This document shows, piece by piece, positions 48,901 through 51,575 of a stretch of 64,000 nt of DNA; within the stretch, counting starts at the first letter, position 1, and each line of letters opens with the position of its first letter. Source of the DNA: Owenia fusiformis (lineage: Eukaryota > Annelida > Polychaeta > Sabellida > Oweniidae); the NCBI GenBank assembly GCA_903813345.2, contig CAIIXF020000001.1:31413732-31477731 (forward strand). The letters are read 5' to 3'. The position numbers were made by a program, and so were the translations under genes. Under the pieces are notes generated by a model, which was not told the origin of the DNA, did no database searches, and saw only the letters and a program-made list of their open reading frames with translations.

Positions 48901-51536
48901 GCCATTTTATAAGAATTGTGTGTTCCCTAAGTTACTGGCCATGGGAATCTGATGAGCCGGTTTCTAGATAAGGAAACACTGTAAAACTATCACAGGCTAC
49001 CGAATTAAAACACACCTACCTTTCTCTGGATCAAAAATGGAAGTCTGTGTCCAGTATCTTGGTTTGTACAAGACGAAAATACTGGACGCGTTTCTACCCC
49101 CTGATTTTACTATATTTTTGGATCACCAAATGACATAAAATTAACACACTAGACGTTGTTTTAGACGCTCTTTTGATCTAGGGAGGTGGAGACATTGAAT
49201 AACTGGTCAATCGACATGAAAATCTGCACTTTCTTTATCGGCAAAAAATCCTCAATTCAACTCCTTTGCTCTCCTAAAAATATCGATAGAGTTTAAATAA
49301 CTTGTTTCCAAGTCAAATATAGCTCTATTCCAAATCGATTGACAATGGTCGTTATGATCAAACATGCTGGCATTCAATTATATTCAGTGGATTTGGGATG
49401 CATCTACTTCCGGGTTTATCCATAGCTGATAAAATCCAATTCACTTCCGGAAATGCGCGGTGGACGTAAACTCGTCACAGCATTTCTACTGTACGAAATG
49501 GGTCGAATCATGGTTCTGCATGAATGAATGAAGAATACACTAAGACTATTGGTGCATTAAAAGGTTACATATTTGAAAACGTTATTTAATTTCGAGTTTT
49601 GAAATTGTTAAAAAAGATATATAGAAACTCAGTTGGTGCTGTCATATCGAATTTATGATATCAAAATGACCGTTATAATAACCATAAGAAACCTCAAATC
49701 AAAAATAAAAATCTGCCAAAGTATCTGTATATTTGATTCAATGCTGGAATCTTAATGGATATCATTCCATTTTTTTAACCTTCATGTTTTTGTTTTTTTT
49801 AATTCCTTAATATTGTAATTAGCATTTCCTCCTTTACCTGCAATGCTAGAGCAAGTTAGTGGATATTTTAAAACTGCATTGCGGGTACTGGGTAGTCGAA
49901 ATCCGTGGATTCAGTCATACACATGTTATGTGTCATTAGTTCACGTTTACATACGTGAACATTGCACACATATAACAGCAAATCGAGAAAGTGATTTCAG
50001 AATTTCTGCTGAACATATTGTCTTAAAATCTGCATACACATTCAATATTTATAGTATGACAATATAGGAAAGTTTCACCTGCTACATTCATGTTATAGAG
50101 AAAAGATTTGAACAAGATTTCGTAAACAAAAACAGATATGTCTTACGTCGATTCCAGTATGTAACATTTGGATTGAAAACAGTCACAAATAAATCCAATC
50201 GTAACGTTCACAAATCAACATGATACATTATAATTAAATTGCTTTTTGAAAATATATACTTTATACCATAACCCTACAAAGAAGGGGTTGGATTTTTTAT
50301 CTTACTTCACACAAACATTTTTTGAAACATAAAATAATAATTATATTACTTGATTATTTTTTCCCCCATTATGAAGTAAACCTACGACAAATTATACATA
50401 CCTTCTCAAAGTTGATTTGCCAATGTAATATCACGGGATGTGTGTTTATATCGTAGCTACAAGTTGGTAAATCAATTGACACGGATGTGTTAATAAAGAT
50501 TATTCAAACAAAGGCAACAATTCTTCAATTGAAAAGTACAGAGGCGTGAACTTATGATAACCTCACATGTGCAATATTTTGCATTTAAGTGGGACATTAG
50601 GGAGTAGTATCCATAAGGTAAACGCATATAATCAAGTAAGTATTATAATTCTATGCTGTCACATTTATTGCAGTATCTTCCTGTTCGACGCAAGTGCCAT
50701 TACAGTAAGGTTATTTTGTAATACAATCAATACAATTTATTCATAACTACTAAATGAATGTCCAACTTACAGGTTGTTGGTCAAACTGGGCTACTTGGAG
50801 CGAGAGTTGCCCTTCATGCCCGAAGTCTTGTAATAGAGGATCTGTTAAGTGTACACGGACTAGGACCAGACAAGGACCATACTGCACACCAAATCCCCAA
50901 TTACAGACCGAAGTGTCGACCAAATTATGTACCGATATACCTTCATGTAAGCAATGTTGTCTTGAAGTTATTAACATGTTCAAAGGGTATAAAGGCGCAT
51001 ACGTCCTGGCTCAACAATAAAAACAAAATTATTTAAATAATATATATAAATAAAATATTCACCTAAAGGCAGATGTACTGTCAGCGTACGTCCATTCCCG
51101 TGGCAACCTTGCGCCTTTTTATCACACTTTGAAAATATTTACATTATGTTTACTGCTAACAATTCCCAGGGAGTGATAATAATTTTCAGAACTATTTTGT
51201 AACATTTGCAGACCTTTTGAACTCTTGTTGAAATCGAGTATTAACAAGCAGCCTCTCTTTGTCATAGTTATTTTACTTTTTATGTCAGGTTGCAATTCGA
51301 AGAGTTGGACATCATGGAGTTGCTCACCTTGTGGCATATTTTCATTTCGGGCATCTGAAGATAGAATCACAGAATATGACCGACAGCCGTCCATAAGTAG
51401 AAATTGTAGAAGTAAAAAAGAATGTATCCGTCGTTTTACGTGTTCTTGTCAATCCTTGGCTTGTACGAGTGACACACAAACTAGAACAGAGGTGTGTTAT
51501 TACGTAACACCCATAGGCCGGTGCATCCGTGAATAG
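9914..51536 (+). CDS. Gene B: secreted mosaic glycoprotein, TSP1 - vWD - C8 - TIL - TSP1 x15 (29 exons, 1475 aa)
   Basis: The exons listed below total 4428 nt, exactly 1476 codons, and all splice phases agree. Domain order: signal peptide (exon 1), two small Cys-rich exons, TSP1 (exon 4), vWD (exons 5-8), C8 (9-10), TIL (11), a Cys-rich linker (12), a 10-residue micro-exon (13), 15 one-exon TSP1 repeats (14-28) and a divergent TSP1-like end (29). vWD-C8-TIL with TSP1 is known from SCO-spondin-like and mucin-like extracellular proteins, so a matrix, mucus or adhesive role is likely but inferred. The TSP1 exons are phase 1-1 and carry WxxWxxW, the known C-mannosylation motif. Introns hold a 6.4-kb Academ-like element, a 16-kb block and a mariner, about 25 kb of insertion in a 41.6-kb gene. 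The assembly is my reading; the exact exon use needs transcripts. Confidence 0.75.
10352..10452 (+). CDS. Gene B exon 2: Cys-rich segment
   Basis: Acceptor ttttcag, donor gtaggc, phase 1 to 0. Encodes SLVDSKYHADCMKKCK...IKKCRISCKIPK, close to gene C exon 2 (same 101-nt length) and gene A exon 2. Confidence 0.8.
10470..10580 (+). repeat. Dispersed repeat piece (accgacgcc...ccgaacaccgtctac)
   Basis: Similar strings recur at 31787-31850 (+), at about 30355-30440 (reverse strand) and, weakly, at 55740-55780 in the matching intron of gene C. This points to a short interspersed repeat family; its ends are not clear. Confidence 0.4.
10815..10911 (+). CDS. Gene B exon 3: Cys-rich segment
   Basis: Acceptor acgtag, donor gtgagt, 97 nt, phase 0 to 1. 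Encodes GTCWNVCVAELGGSQF then KTCMTKCILKP. Confidence 0.8.
11155..11331 (+). CDS. Gene B exon 4: first TSP1 repeat
   Basis: Acceptor atcag, donor gtatgt, 177 nt, phase 1-1. Shows W-x2-W-x2-W (QWKQWTDWGTC), an Arg-rich strand (CIRTRGKTP) and Cys positions of TSP1. It is nearly the same as gene C exon 4 (56606-56782) and differs clearly from the later tandem TSP1 exons. If the intron is retained, translation stops two codons past the donor (cgt atg taa). Confidence 0.8.
11932..12062 (+). CDS. Gene B exon 5: vWD domain, N-terminal part
   Basis: Acceptor attccag, donor gtgagt, phase 1 to 0. Encodes SHYTTFDGLRYDFQGDCKY, the start signature of von Willebrand type D domains (PHYxTFDGxxYDFQGxCxY), here SHY in place of PHY. 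Confidence 0.85.
12097..12360. mobile_element. Possible degenerate mariner-type MITE end in intron 5
   Basis: tacagtcctctataaaagt after TA resembles Tc1/mariner termini and the 6305 family. A possible right arm (aatttccaaacct, about 12348) is weak, so only the left end is reasonably supported. Confidence 0.35.
12498..12611 (+). CDS. Gene B exon 6: vWD domain, middle
   Basis: Acceptor tttttag, donor gtaaaa, 114 nt, phase 0-0. Encodes alternating beta-strand-like sequence (STVSFTIYADVYVGDDVIRL), consistent with the vWD core. Confidence 0.75.
12838..12996 (+). CDS. Gene B exon 7: vWD domain, middle
   Basis: Acceptor tttacag, donor gtaagt, 159 nt, phase 0-0. Encodes VNRNPIALFPYNTDLYSIEV and NVAFNDGVKIKLG, matching the V-x-(I/L)-x-W-D-G region of vWD domains in position. 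Confidence 0.75.
13479..13618 (+). CDS. Gene B exon 8: vWD C-terminal part
   Basis: Acceptor attgtag, donor gtaaga, phase 0 to 2. Encodes GLCKNFDGNQTNDC, the conserved GLCGNFNG..NDD signature of vWD, with Lys where Gly is usual. Ends DSYQVFDPEEP. Confidence 0.8.
13706..13831 (+). CDS. Gene B exon 9: C8 domain, first part
   Basis: Acceptor tttcag, donor gtactc, phase 2-2. Encodes NQCKDDKTLEEAKVACELV and GPFADCVKR, typical of the Cys-rich C8 region that follows vWD. Confidence 0.7.
13938..14092 (+). CDS. Gene B exon 10: C8 domain, second part
   Basis: Acceptor attgtag, donor gtaagt, phase 2 to 1. Encodes FLEDCNVDHCGNHGNICDI then FADLCRENGV, with the spacing of C8 (DxC....CD..A.Y...C). Confidence 0.75.
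14526..14681 (+). CDS. Gene B exon 11: TIL domain
   Basis: Acceptor cttag, donor gtaaag, phase 1-1. Encodes MKCGDNEEYLANGPGCERKC..., CNTPKREGCFCKIGYIRC, the Cys pattern of trypsin-inhibitor-like (TIL) domains that follow C8 in vWF-type proteins. Confidence 0.8.
14960..15154 (+). CDS. Gene B exon 12: Cys-rich linker
   Basis: Acceptor tttcag, donor gtattt, 195 nt, phase 1-1. Encodes a segment with six Cys (YC..., CCMHSSWHW..., HLCPKG, ECKC). I do not recognise the family. Its phase and in-frame fit between the TIL and TSP1 exons support it. Confidence 0.65.
15253..15282 (+). CDS. Gene B exon 13: candidate 10-codon micro-exon
   Basis: Thirty nt between acceptor cgtataag and donor gtaagt, phase 1-1, encoding GAGPFDYRGL. 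The frame of gene B stays open with or without it, so it could be a skipped exon or a chance match. Confidence 0.4.
15658..15790 (+). pseudogene. Decayed TSP1 exon
   Basis: Reads SNWTIWEDSCPSCPKSCGG in one frame. A short deletion then shifts the frame before the expected SVTC. It is still clearly similar to exon 14 at DNA level (tgcacaccaa), but has no clean acceptor and no matching donor. Confidence 0.75.
15833..16006 (+). CDS. Gene B exon 14: TSP1 repeat
   Basis: Acceptor ttgcag, donor gtaaga, 174 nt, phase 1-1. Encodes KWSNWATWSEIC...CPKSCDGG...RTRQGPYC. CPKSCDGG fits C-x-x-S/T-C-x-x-G, the known O-fucosylation motif of TSP1. Confidence 0.82.
16601..16768 (+). CDS. Gene B exon 15: TSP1 repeat, type 1
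   Basis: Acceptor ttgcag, donor gtatgt, 168 nt, phase 1-1. Encodes CWSNWTPWSESCPSCPGC and later STKTCLSPPC. It is the first member of the two-exon unit repeated downstream. The O-fucosylation Ser/Thr is absent (CPGCGGG). Confidence 0.85.
16992..17162 (+). CDS. Gene B exon 16: TSP1 repeat, type 2
   Basis: Acceptor tttacag, donor gtaagt, 171 nt, phase 1-1. Encodes CAWSTWATWSENCQSCPNSCEGGSVTC..., with motif CPNSCEGG. The Academ-like element begins 5 nt after the exon. The donor now reads gtaagt instead of gtaagg, its sixth base being the first base of the element, so the insertion kept a consensus donor. Confidence 0.85.
17168..23596 (+). mobile_element. Academ-like DNA transposon (6429 bp), 3-bp target site AAG
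   Basis: Terminal inverted repeats of about 520 bp (17168 to ~17690 and ~23080 to 23596), starting tagtggaatgggtgatagg and ending with its complement. AAG occurs at 17165-17167 and 23597-23599. The same spot in neighbouring units (for example 24391-24400) reads gtaaggattg without an insert, which fixes the boundaries. It encodes one 1526-codon ORF. Academ elements are known for 3-4-bp duplications, and the AcademX lineage for an XPG-like nuclease domain; both fit. Long, nearly identical arms and an open ORF suggest recent insertion. Confidence 0.85.
18222..22802 (+). CDS. Academ-type transposase with XPG-like nuclease region (1526 aa, intact)
   Basis: An uninterrupted ORF inside long terminal repeats. 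The N-terminus has a Cys/His cluster (C42-x2-C45, H101, C104, C109) likely to bind zinc. A central region has VTFDLAAAKKAL (D633), MLGVFHSL (H661) and NYNRSLRVHKIMYEAL, shared as I recall with transposon-derived proteins common in marine invertebrates, and may hold the catalytic acids. The C-terminal third resembles XPG/FEN nucleases: LDGNMSF (D1116), EEADTK (E1255, D1257), SLDTDVFLILL (D1280, D1282) and FTGCDSTSAF (D1338). The D-x-D and the later D are spaced as in FEN1. The start is uncertain: a splice-acceptor-like tatatttcag at 18235-18244 suggests an upstream non-coding exon and initiation at Met11 (18252). The family call is from memory of motifs, not a search. Confidence 0.75.
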   Translation: MSNNIYFREAMSKRVLRKRVAPASEARGETSRPTYLFSDSKCIFCDKTIKYLKNNKKEYLTQCTTKITRATINHAMHIREDWNLIRKIGGRDLLAGEAYFHQACKRSYCEPKIVGKPEVDDYGDLIEKTTGTNVKFDEKEPEESNDPSFTYICERISEDIMLRKNVGSLNNIHKQYQTHKQENDPVNYQKDYRRSRLKSRLQSHYGNRIVLQPGKNEKDILIYSSSLTVSDIADSAAMVNQTNEHGCLQKAAHYLRDKIIAASENVSPTNWPPSASELSASMFHTIPPELQYFLILLLSGNDTKMNNTKYKRLTHTIGQDICYGATNGSFKMPKHYLLAIAIHHLTGSAELITLLNHHGYCTSYTEVLEIETAICEEIKQQVSSLPPSISILSNQVLMYCFDNFDLNEQTPSGSGTTHSTHGIVIQEQKSVNPHCHQDTAMEVDAHTESSESQGQLEPMDDDGGDISSESQGGVPILLPQSDEHVDEIVDSSAQPPSLEPTKERYPNARRSVKLTEDILPPCYAVNKAEPPKGFDVFTISEESEVALANASRSDLMWILCRHQQSENQSVPSWAGWVSLTGKGSTNVPVQSVIDYLPPINHPITENATVQECLNIAMQGTAEVGQHYTLVTFDLAAAKKALNIVWQFQKYCTVIVMLGVFHSLCSYFCTIGKFVRGSGFEEILLESEICASGSLDAVLNGKNYNRSLRVHKIMYEALERMLLEKFQQEHQLNPAAKKKLQDLAENLNEELLQQSLSDKDVSEFCQKFFQFKMDIRQGKMGKTPQFWVQYSDMVGTALQYIRATKENDLNLHIGAHSAMNSAFFAMDHQNYARFHCYQFLTLLNLDKRHPGATELISNNGFSVSRSDVSCSRNPVDITIEQTINCNAKSKGGIVGFSRNKGAYQRWCVTRTQRGLYTEAALDIAGMRDSDDILHRDNSLAQVTTSEAGVKSVMQAFKSFINPFDINEPALHCVSSGLPAPAEVQGLTDALQKGYQASEQFIDRLRDQNSELKFHDSIKKMKVATFANSAVTKKMTTSKNKVVEISATRNLFGQLLNVSQNSEISLERLMGYCMGPVPWPLALPDGSLAKTPKSTLIHELQGNDSIPSPPSESITILDGNMSFYQMEKIAPTFGKVARDIFTRLPKSKNVHFVTDSYHENSIKDLERNKRGQSDPIILKGAHTKTPSKSWNNFLTCGKNKEELIKFLLREWQTKKYASNLKGRNIYFSDQENTILLTSDGEKVYTSPVNDLASNQEEADTKIILHMLFAARHGKPVIVRSLDTDVFLILLRYADRVDVPIYFDTGKGDGRRLLDIQAIASRLGQQLCEALPSFHAFTGCDSTSAFIRRGKIKPLKILTRGPPDERNRFLKLFTTMGNTVEVTNQMESTAEDYVCKMYSRKTKLRNINKLRYELFQQRYSPKKSGDALTYDGTDLSLLPPCRDSIIQKLKRSNYQSYIWKQSHIAVSELPNATLHGWQLDTNGNIEPQWSSLPVLPKDLVDLLDEVAEPIVLEDADFLGSVEGGDVLDS
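23827..23994 (+). CDS. Gene B exon 17: TSP1 repeat, type 1
   Basis: Acceptor ttgcag, donor gtatgt, 168 nt, phase 1-1; CWSNWASWSENCPSCPDC ... STKTCLSPPC. Near-copy of exons 19 and 21. Confidence 0.87.
24220..24390 (+). CDS. Gene B exon 18: TSP1 repeat, type 2
   Basis: Acceptor ttgcag, donor gtaagg, 171 nt, phase 1-1; CAWSTWATWSENCQSC, CPKSCEGG, RARTRQGPYC. Confidence 0.87.
24628..24795 (+). CDS. Gene B exon 19: TSP1 repeat, type 1
   Basis: Acceptor ttgcag, donor gtatgt, 168 nt, phase 1-1; differs from exon 17 by few residues (WVSWSENC, RQGQNC). Confidence 0.87.
25021..25191 (+). CDS. Gene B exon 20: TSP1 repeat, type 2
   Basis: Acceptor ttgcag, donor gtaagg, 171 nt, phase 1-1; differs from exon 18 mainly near its end (SDASIKIC for SETSIKLC). 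Confidence 0.87.
25424..25591 (+). CDS. Gene B exon 21: TSP1 repeat, type 1
   Basis: Acceptor ttgcag, donor gtatgt, 168 nt, phase 1-1; WASWSENC, RARQGPHC. Confidence 0.87.
25817..25987 (+). CDS. Gene B exon 22: TSP1 repeat, type 2
   Basis: Acceptor ttgcag, donor gtaagg, 171 nt, phase 1-1; CPKSCEGG, SETSIKIC. The next unit is split by the 18-kb insertion. Confidence 0.87.
26616..26879 (-). pseudogene. Possible non-LTR reverse transcriptase relic
   Basis: The reverse-strand frame reads KNSDDKLQNYRPINAVSQM and later CSGFRQSRPAVYDVV. NYRPI...GFR-x2-R is the order seen in the N-terminal part of LINE-type reverse transcriptases. It is short and lacks the catalytic box, so it is at most a fragment. 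Confidence 0.35.
27160..34080. other. Repeat-rich, gene-poor interior of the 16-kb block
   Basis: No supported gene. Short dispersed repeats with C- or G-homopolymers lie near 27606, 31115, 31455 and 36728; three share ggccaaaa/caaatcatgca-type flanks. A small direct duplication occurs at about 29150-29290 and 29427-29610 (ttaattaatgagcata...ctatcatggac). Bases 28370-28470 hold local palindromes (atatcaccc/gggatat). An inverted repeat around aggttaaaccaccagc lies near 33000-33120. Confidence 0.45.
29625..29705. repeat. Poly-G / poly-C pair
   Basis: A run of about 12 G (near 29635) is followed ~55 bp later by a run of about 12 C (near 29690). The two can pair as a hairpin. Length in such runs is prone to sequencing error. 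Confidence 0.6.
34090..35960 (+). repeat. Satellite-like tandem array (modules of ~150-200 bp), part 1
   Basis: The phrase gcgaactggttcccctgtaa recurs near 34249, 34552, 34846, 35049, 35319, 35518 (one change) and 35839. Between copies come attgagttatttcatagat, gaactgaatgtcatgaatta and aatctcaatacttcc. Spacing is irregular (about 200, 270, 300, 320 bp), so at least two module types are mixed. The small frames in it are repeat translations. Confidence 0.85.
36840..37320 (+). repeat. Satellite-like tandem array, part 2
   Basis: Two more copies of the same modules (gcgaactggttcccctgtaa near 36974 and 37183, 209 bp apart), separated from part 1 by about 0.9 kb of other sequence including a G-run repeat at 36726. 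Confidence 0.8.
37547..37780 (+). pseudogene. Helix-turn-helix N-terminus of a transposase (fragment)
   Basis: Encodes 77 aa with a homeodomain-like/paired-type HTH pattern: TPVRQRILNIYGRGYNQVQI, then ILQDED...FSRQAINFFLRWYQETG, followed at once by a stop and the GT-rich array. Tc1/mariner-group transposases start with such domains. No DDE region follows, so it is a truncated relic or a stand-alone HTH ORF. A TATA-like tatatataaatg directly precedes the ATG. Confidence 0.45.
37795..38840 (+). repeat. GT-rich tandem array, ~280-bp unit, four copies
   Basis: The string ctggtcgagtagcgggttgt recurs near 37820, 38100, 38376 and 38660, with units about 280 bp apart. The + strand is almost free of C apart from this core (gttgtgttggttg-like text). 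Confidence 0.85.
38835..39037 (+). repeat. Direct repeat, left copy
   Basis: About 200 bp (caggaaatgacata-like start, tagccctaggatcaacc, gaccgagacctctcac) also found at 41440-41645. The MITE at 39039-39839 sits inside this copy; the right copy has no insert. Confidence 0.8.
39039..39839. mobile_element. MITE-like TIR element, copy 2 (complete, 801 bp), target site ATT
   Basis: Inverted ends agagaattttcgttataag and its complement pair over ~60 bp; ATT occurs at 39036-39038 and 39840-39842. The direct repeat at 41614-41640 reads caagccattgtcgaagtc with no insert, giving an empty site. Nearly the same sequence forms bases 1-661 of the window. No transposase; a 3-bp duplication is typical of PIF/Harbinger-like elements among others. 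Confidence 0.82.
39900..41430 (+). repeat. AC-rich, G-poor repeat region with a ~420-bp duplicated unit
   Basis: caggataatcaaaacataat starts near-identical blocks at about 40443 and 40861 (including agacagcctcc and caacaagagatgctacta). A third, weaker copy begins near 41120. The + strand is strikingly poor in G, the mirror of the C-poor array at 37.8-38.8 kb. The reverse-strand frames at 40595-40819 and 40867-41106 are hydrophobic low-complexity translations and not credible genes. Confidence 0.7.
41440..41645 (+). repeat. Direct repeat, right copy
   Basis: Matches 38835-39037 plus 39843-39865 (aagtcaccactcccgaaaac) and serves as the empty site for the MITE there. Confidence 0.8.
42366..44304 (-). 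mobile_element. Full-length mariner transposon (1939 bp), TA target site
   Basis: Inverted repeats of about 190 bp (42366-42553 and ~44115-44304) begin ccaggtcgttcaataagtt and end with its complement, with TA at 42364-42365 and 44305-44306. It carries one two-exon transposase on the reverse strand. The left TA is also the right flank of the 16-kb block, so the mariner probably entered the TA at the edge of that block. Confidence 0.92.
42671..43918 (-). CDS. Mariner transposase (DD34D), two exons, apparently intact
   Basis: Exon 1 is 43918-43196 (241 codons, ends at AM) and exon 2 is 43051-42671. The 144-bp intron has GTAAGC...TTTCAG ends, phase 0, and joining gives a 367-aa protein with no stop. 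N-terminal HTH regions (TPTIYQWYQRFGSEG) bind the terminal repeats in this family. WVPKELTSDQRARR is the usual mariner linker motif. Catalytic acids: D171 (ITCDEVYVSYYEP), D268 (HQDNAPCH) and D303 (YSPDEAPCDFG), with 34 residues between the last two, the mariner spacing. The junction restores YYxxVLKRHL, as expected in mariners. Most mariner genes lack introns, so this one is unusual. The exact start codon is uncertain. Confidence 0.9.
44419..44586 (+). CDS. Gene B exon 23: TSP1 repeat, type 1
   Basis: Acceptor ttgcag, donor gtaagc, 168 nt, phase 1-1; CWSNWASWSESCPSCPIC, CGRGSVIC. It is the first exon after the 18-kb insertion; its upstream intron matches the units before it. Confidence 0.87.
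44803..44835 (+). pseudogene. Truncated TSP1 exon relic
   Basis: Follows a near-normal acceptor (aaattcgcag) and starts gctgtgtaaggtcaaactt, like exon 14, but meets an in-frame tga within 30 nt (CVRSNLAN-stop) and then loses similarity. The preceding ~40 bp also match the intron before exon 14. Confidence 0.7.
44901..45071 (+). CDS. Gene B exon 24: TSP1 repeat
   Basis: Acceptor ctgcag, donor gtaaga, 171 nt, phase 1-1; CEWSNWATWSENCPSC, CPPSCGGESVTC, RTRTRQGPYC. The last Gly of the O-fucose motif is Glu here. Confidence 0.85.
45407..45574 (+). CDS. Gene B exon 25: TSP1 repeat, type 1
   Basis: Acceptor ttgcag, donor gtatgt, 168 nt, phase 1-1; CWLTWTSWSETCPDC, SSCGGGSVIC, STKTCLSPPC. More diverged than exons 17-21, so an older copy. 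Reading SCGGG with the preceding Cys gives C-S-S-C rather than the full O-fucose motif. Confidence 0.83.
45777..45947 (+). CDS. Gene B exon 26: TSP1 repeat, type 2
   Basis: Acceptor ttccag, donor gtgagc, 171 nt, phase 1-1; WSPWASWSVNCPFC, CPKSCSGGSVSC, QTSSKICPKIC. Confidence 0.83.
45948..47827. other. Intron 26 of gene B with a short foldback element
   Basis: No exon or long ORF is supported. Bases 46603-46877 form a foldback: arms of ~75 bp (aaatcttgggcgttcaagt and, inverted, aaatctaggacgttcaagt) around ~120 bp, probably a small MITE. The 69-codon frame at 46341-46550 has no splice context. Confidence 0.55.
47828..47992 (+). CDS. Gene B exon 27: TSP1 repeat
   Basis: Acceptor ttgcag, donor gtaatc (weak), 165 nt, phase 1-1; CWSNWETWSKSCPSCPLC, TRTRQGPNC, STKMCSKMC. 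The weak donor makes the exact end less sure, but phase and similarity support it. Confidence 0.75.
48430..48601. mobile_element. Short foldback element (~172 bp)
   Basis: Left arm caatattataattatacaaaggaaa...ggttgatttaa pairs with right arm ttaaatcaacc...tttcctttgtacaactataatattg. The loop is AT-rich. Probably a small MITE in intron 27. Confidence 0.6.
48602..50772. other. Rest of intron 27 of gene B
   Basis: AT-rich sequence with no exon, repeat array or ORF that I can support. The 74-codon frame at 49843-50067 has no recognisable motif. Confidence 0.4.
50773..50946 (+). CDS. Gene B exon 28: TSP1 repeat
   Basis: Acceptor cttacag, donor gtaagc, 174 nt, phase 1-1; CWSNWATWSESCPSC, CPKSCNRGSVKC, RTRTRQGPYC. 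O-fucose motif present (CPKSCNRG). Confidence 0.85.
51289..51536 (+). CDS. Gene B exon 29: divergent TSP1-like terminal exon
   Basis: Acceptor atgtcag, phase 1, stop tag at 51534-51536. Opens CNSKSWTSWSCSPCGIF, then a Cys-rich part (CRSKKECIRRFTCSCQSLAC) and ends TPIGRCIRE. The order W-x2-W then Cys/Arg-rich matches gene A exon 4, suggesting a shared C-terminal cap. Confidence 0.75.
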
Positions 51537-51569
51537 ACATTACAGCTTGCAATGTACAGAGTATGAAAT

Positions 51570-51575
51570 AATAAA
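51570..51575 (+). terminator. Poly(A) signal of gene B
   Basis: AATAAA 34 nt after the stop codon of gene B. Confidence 0.6.
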
